DNA from: Candidatus Aalborgicola lynettensis
GTDB taxonomy: Bacteria > Pseudomonadota > Gammaproteobacteria > Burkholderiales > Burkholderiaceae_C
Assembly (NCBI GenBank): GCA_016719405.1
Contig: JADJZE010000001.1
Span: 434,001 to 498,000, forward strand
Direction: 5' to 3'
DNA: 64,000 bases
Position numbers and translations under genes: made by a program. This document shows positions 8,289-17,349 of this stretch, in pieces (the stretch's first letter is position 1; each line of letters opens with the position of its first letter). The notes below the pieces were generated by a model. It saw only the letters and a program-made list of their open reading frames with translations. It had not been told where the DNA came from and did not search any database.

Positions 8289-10094
8289 TTAAACCTGCGC
8301 AGCCTCGACCAAAAAGCGCACGCGGCGCACCCCGTTCCATTCGTCGGCATCCAGGCGGAACGCCAGCGTGACTTTGGCGGGTAGCGGCTCGGTGTGGCCA
8401 AACCAGATGCCGTCCACCGGCTGGCCCTGGTGCTTGAGCTTCAAGGCCAGGTGTTTTTCGCCCACCAGCCGCTGCGACACCACTTCGACCTCTTCGCTGA
8501 ACGTGGGTGCGGCAAAGCCCTGGCCCCACACCTCTTTGTGCAGGGTGTCCACCAGTTCCGCGCGGCGGTATTCAGGAGCCAGCGGGCCATCGGTTTCCAG
8601 GCGGCGGGTCAGGGTGGCGGCGTCCAGCCATTCTTGTGCAACCGCAATCAAGCCTTGTTCGAAGGTGTCCAAGCCGTCCTCGTGAATGGTGCAGCCGGCC
8701 GCCATGGCGTGGCCGCCAAAACGCAGCAACACGCCGGGGTGGCGCTTGGCCACCAGGTCCAGCGCGTCGCGCAAATGAAAGCCGGGAATGGAGCGCCCCG
8801 AACCTTTGAGTTCGTGCTCTTTGCCCGGTGCGCCGCTGGCGGCAAACACAAAGGCCGGGCGGTGCAGCTTGTCTTTGATGCGGCTGGCCACAATGCCCAC
8901 CACGCCCTCGTGAAAGTCAGGGTCAAACACACAAATCGCCGGGGGTGGCTCATCGCCCTCTTCAAACAGCGATTCGGCAATCAGCATGGCTTGCTCGCGC
9001 ATGTCGCCCTCAATCACGCGGCGCTCGCGGTTGATGCCGTCCAGCATTTTGGCCAGTTCGTCGGCGCGTGTTGGGTTGTCGGTGGTCAGCAGCTCAATGC
9101 CCAGCGTCATGTCCGACAGGCGCCCGGCGGCGTTGATGCGCGGCCCCAGCGCAAAGCCAAAGTCGAAGGTGGTAGCAACCCTGGCGTCGCGCCCGGATGC
9201 TACAAAAAGGCTAGCTAGTCCCGCAGGCAGGGCAAGCGCGCGAACCCTTTTTAGACCTTGGGCGACGAGGCGGCGGTTGTTGGCGTCGAGGCGCACCACG
9301 TCGGCCACGGTGCCCAGGGCCACCAGGGGTAGAAGGACATCGAGCTTGGGTTGCGGCACTTTGGCCCCCACGCTCCCCACTGCATGTGGTTCGCTGCCCC
9401 CCACGGGGGCTACCCGGGGCGGCCCGTCGGTGCTCGGTGCATCAAACACACCCCGGTTGCGCAATTCAGAGCGCAAGGCCAGCAGGGTGTAGAACATCAC
9501 ACCCACGCCGGCGATGGACTTGCTGGCGAAGGTACAACCGGGCTGGTTGGGGTTAACGATGACGTCTGCCGCAGGCAAAACAATGTCGCCGCTGGCATTG
9601 GCTGCGGGCAGGTGGTGGTCGGTGACCAGCACCTGCAGGCCCAGCGCCTTGGCGTGGGCCACGCCGTCCAGGCTGGCGATGCCGTTGTCCACGGTAATCA
9701 GCACATCGGCGCCGCTGTCTTTCACGCGCTGCGCAATGGGGGCGGTCAGGCCGTAGCCGTCCACCACGCGGTCCGGCACGATGTACGCCACATGGCGCGC
9801 TCCGAGCAGGCGCAGGCCGCGCAGGGCCACGGCACAGGCGGTGGCGCCATCGCAGTCGTAATCGGCCACCACGCACAGGCGTTTGTTGGCAGCGATGGCG
9901 TCGGCCAGTAATGTGGCAGCCTCCGATAAGCCCTTCATGGTGGAAGGCGCCAGCAGCCGGGCCAGGGCGTCGTCTAGCTCGGCGGTACTGGTGACGCCGC
10001 GCGCAGCGTACAGGCGCGCCAGCAGGGGGTGGATGCCAGCTTGCTCCAGCGCATAGACGCTGCGCGGCGGAATGTCGCGGGGGATGATGTTCAC
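8289..10094 (-). CDS. recJ: single-stranded-DNA-specific exonuclease RecJ
   Basis: This 601-residue 5'-3' exonuclease acts in recombination and mismatch repair. The DHH-type motifs are present: VVADYDCDGATA near residue 75, VTVDNGIA, LVTDHHLP near residue 157, and NAAGRLSDMT in motif IV. A DHHA1 region contains RFGGHAMAAG near residue 463. Compared with the E. coli sequence as I recall it, about 24 extra residues lie at 222-246 (STDGPPRVAPVGGSEPHAVG...). They are encoded by a GC-rich stretch that resembles an interspersed repeat. A second repeat-like piece encodes GLASLFVAS without changing length. The DHH motifs are intact, so the enzyme is probably active. It lies 34 bases downstream of glnD. 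Confidence 0.95.
   Translation of the reverse strand: MNIIPRDIPPRSVYALEQAGIHPLLARLYAARGVTSTAELDDALARLLAPSTMKGLSEAATLLADAIAANKRLCVVADYDCDGATACAVALRGLRLLGARHVAYIVPDRVVDGYGLTAPIAQRVKDSGADVLITVDNGIASLDGVAHAKALGLQVLVTDHHLPAANASGDIVLPAADVIVNPNQPGCTFASKSIAGVGVMFYTLLALRSELRNRGVFDAPSTDGPPRVAPVGGSEPHAVGSVGAKVPQPKLDVLLPLVALGTVADVVRLDANNRRLVAQGLKRVRALALPAGLASLFVASGRDARVATTFDFGFALGPRINAAGRLSDMTLGIELLTTDNPTRADELAKMLDGINRERRVIEGDMREQAMLIAESLFEEGDEPPPAICVFDPDFHEGVVGIVASRIKDKLHRPAFVFAASGAPGKEHELKGSGRSIPGFHLRDALDLVAKRHPGVLLRFGGHAMAAGCTIHEDGLDTFEQGLIAVAQEWLDAATLTRRLETDGPLAPEYRRAELVDTLHKEVWGQGFAAPTFSEEVEVVSQRLVGEKHLALKLKHQGQPVDGIWFGHTEPLPAKVTLAFRLDADEWNGVRRVRFLVEAAQV
9192..9232. repeat. possible copy of the GCTA..AAAA..TAGCT repeat inside recJ
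   Basis: GCTACAAAAAGGCTAGCTAGT here matches the copy next to dusC (GCTACAAAAAGAGTAGCTGCT) at about 17 of 21 positions. In the recJ frame it brings codons such as CTA, CTT and GTA that are unlike the neighbouring GC-rich codon use. The encoded region has the same length as in E. coli RecJ, so this may be replacement or coincidence rather than insertion. Confidence 0.35.
9345..9440. repeat. repeat-derived in-frame insertion in recJ
   Basis: The segment reads as two blocks of G/C runs around ACTGCATGTGGTTCGCTGCC, with GCCCCC before and GGGGGC after, giving partial self-complementarity. I recall similar sequences as intergenic repeats in Comamonadaceae, but this is memory only. It encodes about 24 residues of low complexity that E. 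coli RecJ lacks, between the conserved RNRGVFDA-like and LVALGTVADVV segments. Confidence 0.5.
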
Positions 10095-10128
10095 GGGGAG
10101 AAATTCGTGGTGTGTGTGTCGAAGCGGG

Positions 10129-12726
10129 TCAGGCGGATAAGGCCTCCAGCAGCTCGGTTTCGATTGCGATTTGTTTTTTGTTGTGTTGCAGTTCCGGGCC
10201 GTCGATCAGGAACGTGTCGTCCACCCGTTCGCCCAGCGTGGCGACCTTGGCCAACTGCAGGTTAATGTGGTGGCGTGCCAGCACCCGTGCCACGCTGTAG
10301 AGCAGGCCCACGCGGTCGCTGGCGGAGATATTGAGCAGCCAGCGTTGGCCTTTTTCGTCCGGGGTGAGTGTGACCCGGGGCGCTATCGGAAAGCTTTTGA
10401 CGCGCCGTGACACCCGGCCCCGGTTGGACGCGGGCAGCGGGCCGGCCTCGGCAATGGCGCGGGCGAGGCCGTTTTCCAGCATGCTCGAAATTTCGCGGTA
10501 TTCCTCGGGGCTGGCGGAGGTGACGACCTGAAAGGTGTCGAGCGCGTGGCCGTTCTTGGCAGTGTGGATGCGCGCGTCCAAGATGCTGAAGCCGCCTTGG
10601 TCAAAGTAGCCGCAAATCCGCGCAAACAGGTCGGGTTGGTCGGGGGTGTACACCAGCACTTGCAGCCCCTCGCCGGCCGGTGAGCGGTGGGCGCGCACGA
10701 TGGGCTTGGGCGAACCCACCAGGCGCGAGAGCTGGCGCGTGTGCCAGGCAATGTCAGCCGCGTCGTGGCGCATGAAGTAGCCCACGTCCAGTGTGTCCCA
10801 CAGGGGCTTTTGGGCCTCGAAGGGCAGGGTGTACATGGCCAGCATGACCAGGGCCTCGCGCTTGCGGGCCTCGACATGGGCCTGGGGGTCGGGCACCCAA
10901 CCGCCCAGGGCACGGGTGGTGTGGCGGTACAGGTCTTCAAGCAGTTTGCTTTTCCAGGCGTTCCAGACCTTGGGCGAGGTGCCACGGATGTCGGCCACGG
11001 TCAGCAGGTACAGGGCGGTGAGCTGGCGCTCGTTGCCCACTTTTTTTGCGAACGCCGCGATCACCTGGGGGTCACTCAGGTCGGACTTCTGCGCAATTTT
11101 GCTCATGGTCAGATGCTGGGCCACCACAAACTCGATCAGCTGCGCATCGTCACGGGCAATGCCGTGCGCCTTGCAAAAACGCCGGACTTCGACCGCGCCG
11201 AGTTCCGAGTGGTCGCCGCCGCGGCCTTTGGCAATGTCGTGGAACAGCGCCGCCACGTACAGCAGCCAGGGCTTGTCCCAGCCCGAGGCCAGTTGCGAAC
11301 AAAATGGGTACTCGTGTGCATGCTCGACGATGAAAAAGCGCCGCACATTGCGCAGCACCATCAGGATATGCTGGTCCACGGTGTAGACGTGAAACAGGTC
11401 GTGCTGCATTTGCCCCACGATGCGCCGAAACGCCCACAGGTAGCGCCCCAGCACCGAGGTCTGGTTCATCAACCGCATGGCGTGGGTGGTGCCCTCGGGC
11501 TCTTTGAGGATGGCGCGAAAGGTCGCATGGTTGACCGGGTCGGCACGAAAGCGCGCATCCATCAGGCTGCGCGCGTGGTAGAGCGCGCGCAAAGTGCGTG
11601 CCGAAAGGCCCTTGGTGCCCACGGTGCGCTGGTAGACCAGAAAGGTTTCCAGAATGGCGTGGGGCTCGCGCTGGTACAGGTCGTCGCTGACCACGTCGAT
11701 CATGCCCGCCTTGTTGTTGAAGTGCGCGTTGATGCGCTCGGGCGCATGCGTGGAGGGGTTGAGCCGCTCCGCGATATTGAGCATCAATATCTGGTTCAAC
11801 TGCACCACCGCCTTGGCTGCCCAGTAGTAACGCTTCATCAGCGCCTCGCTGGCGCGCACCAGAGATTTTGCGGTGCCCGGTGCGGGGTGTACGTTCACAT
11901 ATCCAAACGTCTCGGCCACGGCGTTTTGCATGTCGAACACCAGCCGGTCTTCGCGGCGGTTGGCAGTCAGGTGCAGGCGTGCGCGTATCAGCCACAACAG
12001 GGATTCGTTGCGCCGGATTTGCCTGACTTCAAACGCTGTGGCCAGTCCGTTGGTGGCCAGCTCGGCCCAGCTGTTGCCGTACCCGGCGGCCTTGGCAACC
12101 CACAAAATGACTTGCAAATCCCGCAGGCCACCGGGTGACTCCTTGCAGTTGGGCTCCAGTGCGTAGGGCGTGTTTTCGAACTTGGTGTGGCGTTGGCGCA
12201 TTTCCAGCGTTTTGGCCACAAAAAAAGCCCGTGCGTCGATGCTGGCAAAAAACGCCTGCTGAAATTGCGCCACCAACGTGGCATTGCCGGCAATCAGGCG
12301 CGACTCCAGCAGCGCGGTTTGCACGGTGACGTCTTTACTGGCCTCGGCCAGGCAATCGGACAGACTGCGCACGCTGGAGCCGATTTCCAGCCCCGCGTCC
12401 CAACAACTGCCAATAAAGCGTTCGATGCGCTCACGCAGTGTGGCGTCGTCATCCACCGCGAAGGCATCGGGCAACAGCACCAGCACGTCCACATCGGATT
12501 GCGGAAACAATTCGCCGCGACCAAACCCACCCACTGCCAAAAGCGCAAAGGGTTCTTGCAATCCGGCGTGGCTCCACAGCCGACACAGCAGCCCATCGGC
12601 CAGGCTGGCCAGACGGGTCAACAGCTTGCGCACATCGCGTGCACTGGCGGTGGGGCGGGCAATGGTTTGCAGCACCTCGGATTTGTGTGCGCGGTATTCA
12701 GTGCGCAGGGCCGGTAGGTCAAGCAT
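10129..12726 (-). CDS. glnD: bifunctional PII uridylyltransferase/uridylyl-removing enzyme
   Basis: This 865-residue cytosolic nitrogen sensor uridylylates or deuridylylates PII according to glutamine. The nucleotidyltransferase motif is seen in AVGGFGRGELFPQSDVDVLV near residue 65. The HD phosphohydrolase domain carries FHDIAKGRGGDHSELG near residue 490. Two C-terminal ACT domains occur at about 695-770 and 800-865 (GLQVLVYTPDQPDLFARICG and NISASDRVGLLYSVARVL). Its length matches full-length GlnD. It is transcribed from the same strand as map (36 bases upstream) and recJ, and the map-glnD pairing is also known from enterobacteria. Confidence 0.97.
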   Translation of the reverse strand: MLDLPALRTEYRAHKSEVLQTIARPTASARDVRKLLTRLASLADGLLCRLWSHAGLQEPFALLAVGGFGRGELFPQSDVDVLVLLPDAFAVDDDATLRERIERFIGSCWDAGLEIGSSVRSLSDCLAEASKDVTVQTALLESRLIAGNATLVAQFQQAFFASIDARAFFVAKTLEMRQRHTKFENTPYALEPNCKESPGGLRDLQVILWVAKAAGYGNSWAELATNGLATAFEVRQIRRNESLLWLIRARLHLTANRREDRLVFDMQNAVAETFGYVNVHPAPGTAKSLVRASEALMKRYYWAAKAVVQLNQILMLNIAERLNPSTHAPERINAHFNNKAGMIDVVSDDLYQREPHAILETFLVYQRTVGTKGLSARTLRALYHARSLMDARFRADPVNHATFRAILKEPEGTTHAMRLMNQTSVLGRYLWAFRRIVGQMQHDLFHVYTVDQHILMVLRNVRRFFIVEHAHEYPFCSQLASGWDKPWLLYVAALFHDIAKGRGGDHSELGAVEVRRFCKAHGIARDDAQLIEFVVAQHLTMSKIAQKSDLSDPQVIAAFAKKVGNERQLTALYLLTVADIRGTSPKVWNAWKSKLLEDLYRHTTRALGGWVPDPQAHVEARKREALVMLAMYTLPFEAQKPLWDTLDVGYFMRHDAADIAWHTRQLSRLVGSPKPIVRAHRSPAGEGLQVLVYTPDQPDLFARICGYFDQGGFSILDARIHTAKNGHALDTFQVVTSASPEEYREISSMLENGLARAIAEAGPLPASNRGRVSRRVKSFPIAPRVTLTPDEKGQRWLLNISASDRVGLLYSVARVLARHHINLQLAKVATLGERVDDTFLIDGPELQHNKKQIAIETELLEALSA

Positions 12727-12762
12727 GTGCGTGCGGGTTGGGCAGTGCGTTGCCGCGGGTGG

Positions 12763-13584
12763 TTACACCTGGACCTGGGGTGTAACGAAGGAGGGCACGG
12801 GAGGGCTTGCGGCAGACAGTGTCAGCACTTCGTAGCCGGTGGGGGTCACCAAAATGGTGTGTTCCCATTGGGCAGAAAGGGAGTGGTCCTTGGTCACAAT
12901 CGTCCACCCGTCTTTTTCGGGGCCTTCCTTGATGTCCTTTTTGCCGGCGTTGATCATGGGCTCGATGGTGAAGGTCATGCCTTCCACCAGCTTCTCCAGG
13001 GTGCCGGGGCGCCCATAGTGCAGCACTTGTGGTTCTTCGTGAAAGCCCTGGCCAATACCATGGCCACAAAACTCGCGCACCACGCTAAAGCCATGGGCCT
13101 CGGTAAAGGTCTGAATGGCATGGCCAATATCGCCCAGGTGAATGCCGGGGCGCACCATCATGATGCCGCGCCACATGGCGTCATAGGTGACGGCGCACAG
13201 GCGTTTGGCGGCAATGGAGGCGTCACCTACCGCAAACATGCGGCTGGTGTCGCCGTGCCAACCGTCTTTGATGACCGTGATGTCGATGTTGACGATGTCG
13301 CCTTTTTTCAGCGCTTTGTCATTGGGTATGCCGTGGCAGACCTGGTGGTTGATGGAGGTGCAGATCGATTTGGGGTAAGGGCGGTCGCCCCCGCCGGTGT
13401 AGTTCAGCGGTGCCGGTATAGCGTCTTGTACATGGACGATGTAGTCGTGGCACAGCTTGTCCAGTTCATTGGTGGTTACACCGGGTTTGACGAATGGGGT
13501 GAGGTAATCGAGCACCTCGGATGCCAGTCTGCCCGCAATGCGCATGCCCGCAATGCCCTGGGCGTCTTTGTAGGTAATTGTCAT
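12763..13584 (-). CDS. map: type I methionine aminopeptidase
   Basis: The 273-residue enzyme removes the initiator methionine from nascent proteins. The dinuclear metal ligands of the pita-bread fold are recognisable: two aspartates in NIDITVIKDGWHGDTSRMF, histidine in FCGHGIGQGFHEEP, glutamate in MTFTIEPMINAG and glutamate in WEHTILVTPTG. The last residues VTPQVQV are encoded by an inverted repeat (GTTACACC...GGTGTAAC at 12762-12786) that could form a hairpin at the 3' end. It precedes glnD on the same strand. Confidence 0.97.
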   Translation of the reverse strand: MTITYKDAQGIAGMRIAGRLASEVLDYLTPFVKPGVTTNELDKLCHDYIVHVQDAIPAPLNYTGGGDRPYPKSICTSINHQVCHGIPNDKALKKGDIVNIDITVIKDGWHGDTSRMFAVGDASIAAKRLCAVTYDAMWRGIMMVRPGIHLGDIGHAIQTFTEAHGFSVVREFCGHGIGQGFHEEPQVLHYGRPGTLEKLVEGMTFTIEPMINAGKKDIKEGPEKDGWTIVTKDHSLSAQWEHTILVTPTGYEVLTLSAASPPVPSFVTPQVQV

Positions 13585-13668
13585 GCGTCAATTATCCCAG
13601 AGGCGCCCATGTTGCGCGCTGGTGGCGCAGATTACCCCTGCGCACCCATGGGCGCTGCAGCCCGCAGG

Positions 13669-14709
13669 TCAATCGCGGGCCACTTCCAGTACCAGTTTGC
13701 CAAAGTTTTCGCCGTTGAACAGCTTGAGTAGCGTATCGGGGAAAGTGTTCAAACCCACCACGATGTCTTCCTTGCTTTTCATGCGGCCATCTTTCAGGTA
13801 GCCGGCCATTTCGGCCACGGCCAGGTGGTAGCGGTCGGCGTAGTCAAACACGACAATGCCTTCCATGCGCGCACGGTTGACCAGCAGGCTCAGGTAGTTC
13901 TTGGGGCCTTGCACCGGCGCGGTGTTGTTGTACTGGCTGATGGCGCCGCAGATGATGATGCGGGCCTTGCGGTTGATGCGGGCCAGTACATCGTCGAGGA
14001 TTTCGCCGCCGACGTTGTCGAAATAAATGTCCACCCCTTTGGCGCAGTGCTCTTTTAGGCCCGCACGTACCGCACCGGGGCCGGCCTTGTAATCGATGCA
14101 GGCGTCAAATCCCAGTTCCTTGACCACCCAGTCGCACTTGGCGGGTCCACCGGCAATGCCCACCACACGGCAGCCCTTGATTTTGGCGATTTGGCCAACG
14201 GTTTGGCCCACGGCACCGGCGGCGCCGGATACCACCACGGTCTCGCCGGGTTGGGGCATACCCACATCCATCAGACCGAAGTAGGCGGTCATGCCGGGCA
14301 TACCCAGCACGTTGAGCCATTGGGTCAGGCTGCCAGCGCGCAAGTCGATTTTGACCAGGCCATTGCGCTTGATTTCATCTTTCTCGATGGTGGTGTATTC
14401 CTGAACGCCAAACCCCGCTGACACGTAGTCTCCCACGGTGAATTGTTCGTTTTTGGAGGCGATGACCGTGCCTACGCCGCCGGCGCGCATGACCTCACCA
14501 ATGCCCACGGGCGGGATGTAGCTTTTGCCCTCGTTCATCCAGCCGCGCATGGCGGGGTCCAGTGAGAGGGCCAGTGTTTTGAGGGTGACGCCGCCCTCAA
14601 GGGGTTCGGCCACGGCTTGAGTCGTGTGGCTCCAGTCGCTGGTTTTGGGCATGCCGTTGGGCCGGGCAGCGAGGCGGATTTGGTGATTGACCAGATGGGT
14701 GAGGGGCAT
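13669..14709 (-). CDS. NADP-dependent MDR-family oxidoreductase (YncB/CurA type)
   Basis: The 346-residue protein belongs to the zinc-independent medium-chain reductases that act on alkenals, ketones or prostaglandin-like enones. Evidence is the N-terminal GMPKTSDW, LSLDPAMRGWMNEGKSYIPPV, the nucleotide-binding VVVSGAAGAVGQTVGQIAKIKGCRVVGIAGG, and YFDNVGGEILDDVLARI. I chose the ATG at 14709 because a GGAG box lies six bases before it; an upstream start at 14796 would add 29 residues without a ribosome binding site. It is convergent to nothing and lies divergently about 250 bases from ahpC. Confidence 0.88.
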   Translation of the reverse strand: MPLTHLVNHQIRLAARPNGMPKTSDWSHTTQAVAEPLEGGVTLKTLALSLDPAMRGWMNEGKSYIPPVGIGEVMRAGGVGTVIASKNEQFTVGDYVSAGFGVQEYTTIEKDEIKRNGLVKIDLRAGSLTQWLNVLGMPGMTAYFGLMDVGMPQPGETVVVSGAAGAVGQTVGQIAKIKGCRVVGIAGGPAKCDWVVKELGFDACIDYKAGPGAVRAGLKEHCAKGVDIYFDNVGGEILDDVLARINRKARIIICGAISQYNNTAPVQGPKNYLSLLVNRARMEGIVVFDYADRYHLAVAEMAGYLKDGRMKSKEDIVVGLNTFPDTLLKLFNGENFGKLVLEVARD

Positions 14710-14965
14710 TGACGGCTCCATGGAAAAGCGTTGGGAATACTGGCACAGGCGTGGCAGGGACGAATCGGGGCCATGGTAACGCTGGATGCGGGGCAAGGGG
14801 GTTGCGTGCGCGACAGAGCCGAAGCCGGAACGGGTTGGTAGGTTTGAGGGTGTCCATAGGTTTTTCCAATGTCGTTCATTGGATCAATCAACCCAAAACA
14901 TGGTTGCGCGGCCCTAAGATTCAAACCGTTCACTCACCGAACGCCAACTTCAAAAGGAAAACACC

Positions 14966-15529
14966 ATGTCATTGATCAATACCACCGTCCAGCCTTTCAA
15001 AGCCCAGGCTTTCCACAATGGCAAATTCATTGAAGTGACCGATGCCACCCTCAAGGGTAAGTGGTCGGTGCTGATTTTTATGCCCGCCGCTTTCACTTTT
15101 AACTGCCCCACCGAGATTGAAGACGCGGCCGAGCACTATGAAGAGTTCCAGAAAGCCGGTACCGAGGTCTACATCGTGACCACCGACACGCACTTCTCGC
15201 ACAAGGTGTGGCACGAGACTTCTCCTGCGGTGGGCAAGGCCAAGTTCCCGCTGGTGGGCGACCCCACCCACGCGCTGACCAATGCGTTTGGTGTGCACAT
15301 CCCTGAGGAAGGCCTGGCACTGCGCGGCACGTTCATCATCAACCCCGATGGCGTGATCAAAACAGTGGAAATCCACTCCAACGAAATCGCCCGTGATGTG
15401 AAAGAAACCGTGCGCAAGCTCAAGGCCGCCCAGTACACCGCCAGCCACCCTGGTGAAGTGTGCCCTGCCAAGTGGAACGATGGCGCCAAAACGCTGAAGC
15501 CATCTCTGGAACTGGTCGGCAAAATCTGA
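14966..15529 (+). CDS. ahpC: alkyl hydroperoxide reductase peroxidase subunit
   Basis: This 187-residue typical 2-Cys peroxiredoxin reduces H2O2, organic peroxides and peroxynitrite. The peroxidatic Cys47 lies in FNCPTE and the resolving Cys166 in HPGEVCPAKW, matching the numbering of the E. coli protein. A purine-rich ribosome binding site (AAAAGGAAAACACC) precedes the ATG. Its reductant AhpF is encoded next on the same strand after a 207-base gap that contains a weak terminator and an AT-rich possible promoter region, so the two may have both joint and separate transcripts. Confidence 0.98.
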   Translation: MSLINTTVQPFKAQAFHNGKFIEVTDATLKGKWSVLIFMPAAFTFNCPTEIEDAAEHYEEFQKAGTEVYIVTTDTHFSHKVWHETSPAVGKAKFPLVGDPTHALTNAFGVHIPEEGLALRGTFIINPDGVIKTVEIHSNEIARDVKETVRKLKAAQYTASHPGEVCPAKWNDGAKTLKPSLELVGKI

Positions 15530-15559
15530 TCGCCACACGCGTATTGCGCCAGATTAAAC

Positions 15560-15586
15560 AAGAGGGGTCCATGCGGCCCCTTTTGT
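15560..15586 (+). terminator. weak intrinsic terminator after ahpC
   Basis: GGGGTCC and GGCCCC can pair with one bulged T around a four-base loop and are followed by TTTTGT. The stem is imperfect and the T run short, so read-through into ahpF is likely. This would give more ahpC than ahpF message. Confidence 0.5.
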
Positions 15587-15639
15587 ATTGGGGGGCTGCT
15601 AGAGTGAAACACGACGCCATCGAATTTGCCTATTAATAG

Positions 15640-15687
15640 GTTTTATAAAACAAATAACAAAATCAATAGTTGTTTTCTACAATAACT
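15640..15687. promoter_or_regulatory. AT-rich palindromic region upstream of ahpF, candidate OxyR-type site
   Basis: The stretch contains a perfect 12-base palindrome GTTTTATAAAAC (15640-15651). An imperfect inverted repeat lies at 15668-15687 with AGTTGT and ATAACT arms. The surrounding DNA is far more AT-rich than the flanking genes. Peroxide regulators of the LysR type bind such repeats, but the OxyR consensus is not matched closely, so the regulator is inferred only from the genes. Confidence 0.35.
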
Positions 15688-15736
15688 CCATCGCAAGATA
15701 AATCCTGAAAACATCCCTTTATCCACGGAGACCACC

Positions 15737-17293
15737 ATGCTTGACCAAGACCTCAAAGACCAACTCGCCGCCTACCTGGAGCGCGTGACGCTCCCCTTCG
15801 AGATGGTGGCTTCCCTCGACGGCTCTGAAACCAGCCGCGACATGCGTTCGTTGTTGGAAACCATCCAGAGCCTGCGCGCAGACAAGATTAGCCTGCGCCT
15901 TGATGGCAACGACGCACGCAAACCGTCGTTTAGCCTGCAGCGCACGGGCAGCACCAGCAGCCTGCGTTTTGCCGGCCTGCCCTTGGGCCATGAGTTCACC
16001 TCGCTGGTGCTGGCCCTGTTGTGGACCGGCGGCCACCCCCCCAAAGTTGAGCAGGACGTCATGGACCAGATCAAGGCCCTGGACGGTGACTTCAACTTCG
16101 AGGTCTACATGAGCCTGTCCTGCCACAACTGCCCGGACGTGGTGCAGGCGCTCTCCCTCATGGCCATCCTCAACCCCAAAATCAAGACCACGGTGATTGA
16201 GGGCGGCGCCTTCCAGCAAGAGGTGACCGAGCGCGAAATCATGGCCGTACCCATGGTGTTTTTGAATGGCAAGATGTTTGGCTCGGGCCGCATGGAGCTG
16301 GAAGAAATTGTGGCCAAGCTCGACACCGGTGCCACTGCCAAAGACGCCGCCAAACTCAGCGCCAAAGATGCTTTTGATGTGCTGATTGTGGGTGGTGGCC
16401 CCGCAGGCGCGGCCGCTGCGGTGTATGCCGCGCGCAAAGGCATTCGGGTGGGCGTGGCGGCCGAGCGTTTTGGCGGCCAGGTGAACGACACGCTGGGCAT
16501 TGAAAACTACATTTCGGTGCTGGAAACCGATGGCCCTAAATTCGCCGCCGCGCTGGAAGCCCACACCCGTGCCTACGATGTGGACATCATGAACCTGCAG
16601 CGCGCCGACAAACTCATCCCCGCTTCAGCGCCTGGCGGCATGACCGAGGTGGTGCTTGCCAACGGCGCCACGCTCAAGGCCAAAACCGTCATCCTGTCCA
16701 CCGGCGCGCGCTGGCGCAATGTGAATGTGCCGGGCGAAGCCGAGTACAAAAACAAGGGCGTGGCGTACTGCCCGCACTGCGACGGCCCGCTGTTCAAGGG
16801 CAAAGACGTGGCCGTAATTGGCGGTGGCAACTCCGGTGTGGAAGCCGCCATTGACCTGGCCGGTGTGGTGCGCCATGTGACCGTGGTCGAATTTATGCCC
16901 GAACTCAAGGCCGACGCCGTGCTGGTAAAAAAGCTGCACAGCCTGCCCAACGTCACCGTGCACACCAACGCACAAACAACCGAAATCGTCGGTTCCGCAG
17001 GCAGGGTCAGCGCACTCAGCTATAAAAACAGGAGCACCGGTGAGTTGACCAGTGTGCCGCTGGAAGGCGTGTTTGTGCAGATTGGTCTGGTGCCCAACAC
17101 CGAGTGGTTGGCCGGCGTGGTCGAGCGCAGCAAGTTTGGCGAAATCATCGTCAATGCCAAGGGCGAAACCAATGTGCCCGGCGTGTTTGCGGCCGGGGAT
17201 TGCACCACCGTGCCGTACAAGCAAATCGTGATTGCCGCCGGCGAGGGCGCCAAGGCCGCGTTGAGCGCGTTTGACCACCTGATCCGGCATTGA
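15737..17293 (+). CDS. ahpF: alkyl hydroperoxide reductase subunit F
   Basis: The 518-residue flavoprotein passes electrons from NADH to AhpC. The N-terminal double thioredoxin fold holds the redox pair Cys129/Cys132 in SCHNC. The FAD-binding motif is in VGGGPAGAAAAVYAARKG near residue 217. The thioredoxin-reductase-like centre has Cys345/Cys348 in YCPHCDGPLF, where E. coli has CATC. The NAD motif is VIGGGNSGVEAAIDLAG. These positions and the total length match E. coli AhpF closely. The protein works in the cytosol and is adjacent to its substrate protein AhpC. Confidence 0.97.
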   Translation: MLDQDLKDQLAAYLERVTLPFEMVASLDGSETSRDMRSLLETIQSLRADKISLRLDGNDARKPSFSLQRTGSTSSLRFAGLPLGHEFTSLVLALLWTGGHPPKVEQDVMDQIKALDGDFNFEVYMSLSCHNCPDVVQALSLMAILNPKIKTTVIEGGAFQQEVTEREIMAVPMVFLNGKMFGSGRMELEEIVAKLDTGATAKDAAKLSAKDAFDVLIVGGGPAGAAAAVYAARKGIRVGVAAERFGGQVNDTLGIENYISVLETDGPKFAAALEAHTRAYDVDIMNLQRADKLIPASAPGGMTEVVLANGATLKAKTVILSTGARWRNVNVPGEAEYKNKGVAYCPHCDGPLFKGKDVAVIGGGNSGVEAAIDLAGVVRHVTVVEFMPELKADAVLVKKLHSLPNVTVHTNAQTTEIVGSAGRVSALSYKNRSTGELTSVPLEGVFVQIGLVPNTEWLAGVVERSKFGEIIVNAKGETNVPGVFAAGDCTTVPYKQIVIAAGEGAKAALSAFDHLIRH

Positions 17294-17349
17294 GCGGGGA
17301 GTGGGGCAATGGATAATCGCCGCTGGCATATGGCCCAATCTAACTTGCA

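Noticed and set aside
10687..12138. 483-residue plus-strand open frame
   Set aside because: Antisense to glnD in GC-rich coding DNA; the translation has no family features and glnD is certain.
12762..12786. Inverted repeat at the end of map as a terminator
   Set aside because: The stem is perfect but no T run follows and glnD continues on the same strand after 36 bases; left as a note in the map entry.
16985..17035. AGCTATAAAAACAGGAGC in ahpF as another repeat copy
   Set aside because: Only partial similarity, and the encoded residues align in length and pattern with ordinary AhpF, so chance is sufficient.
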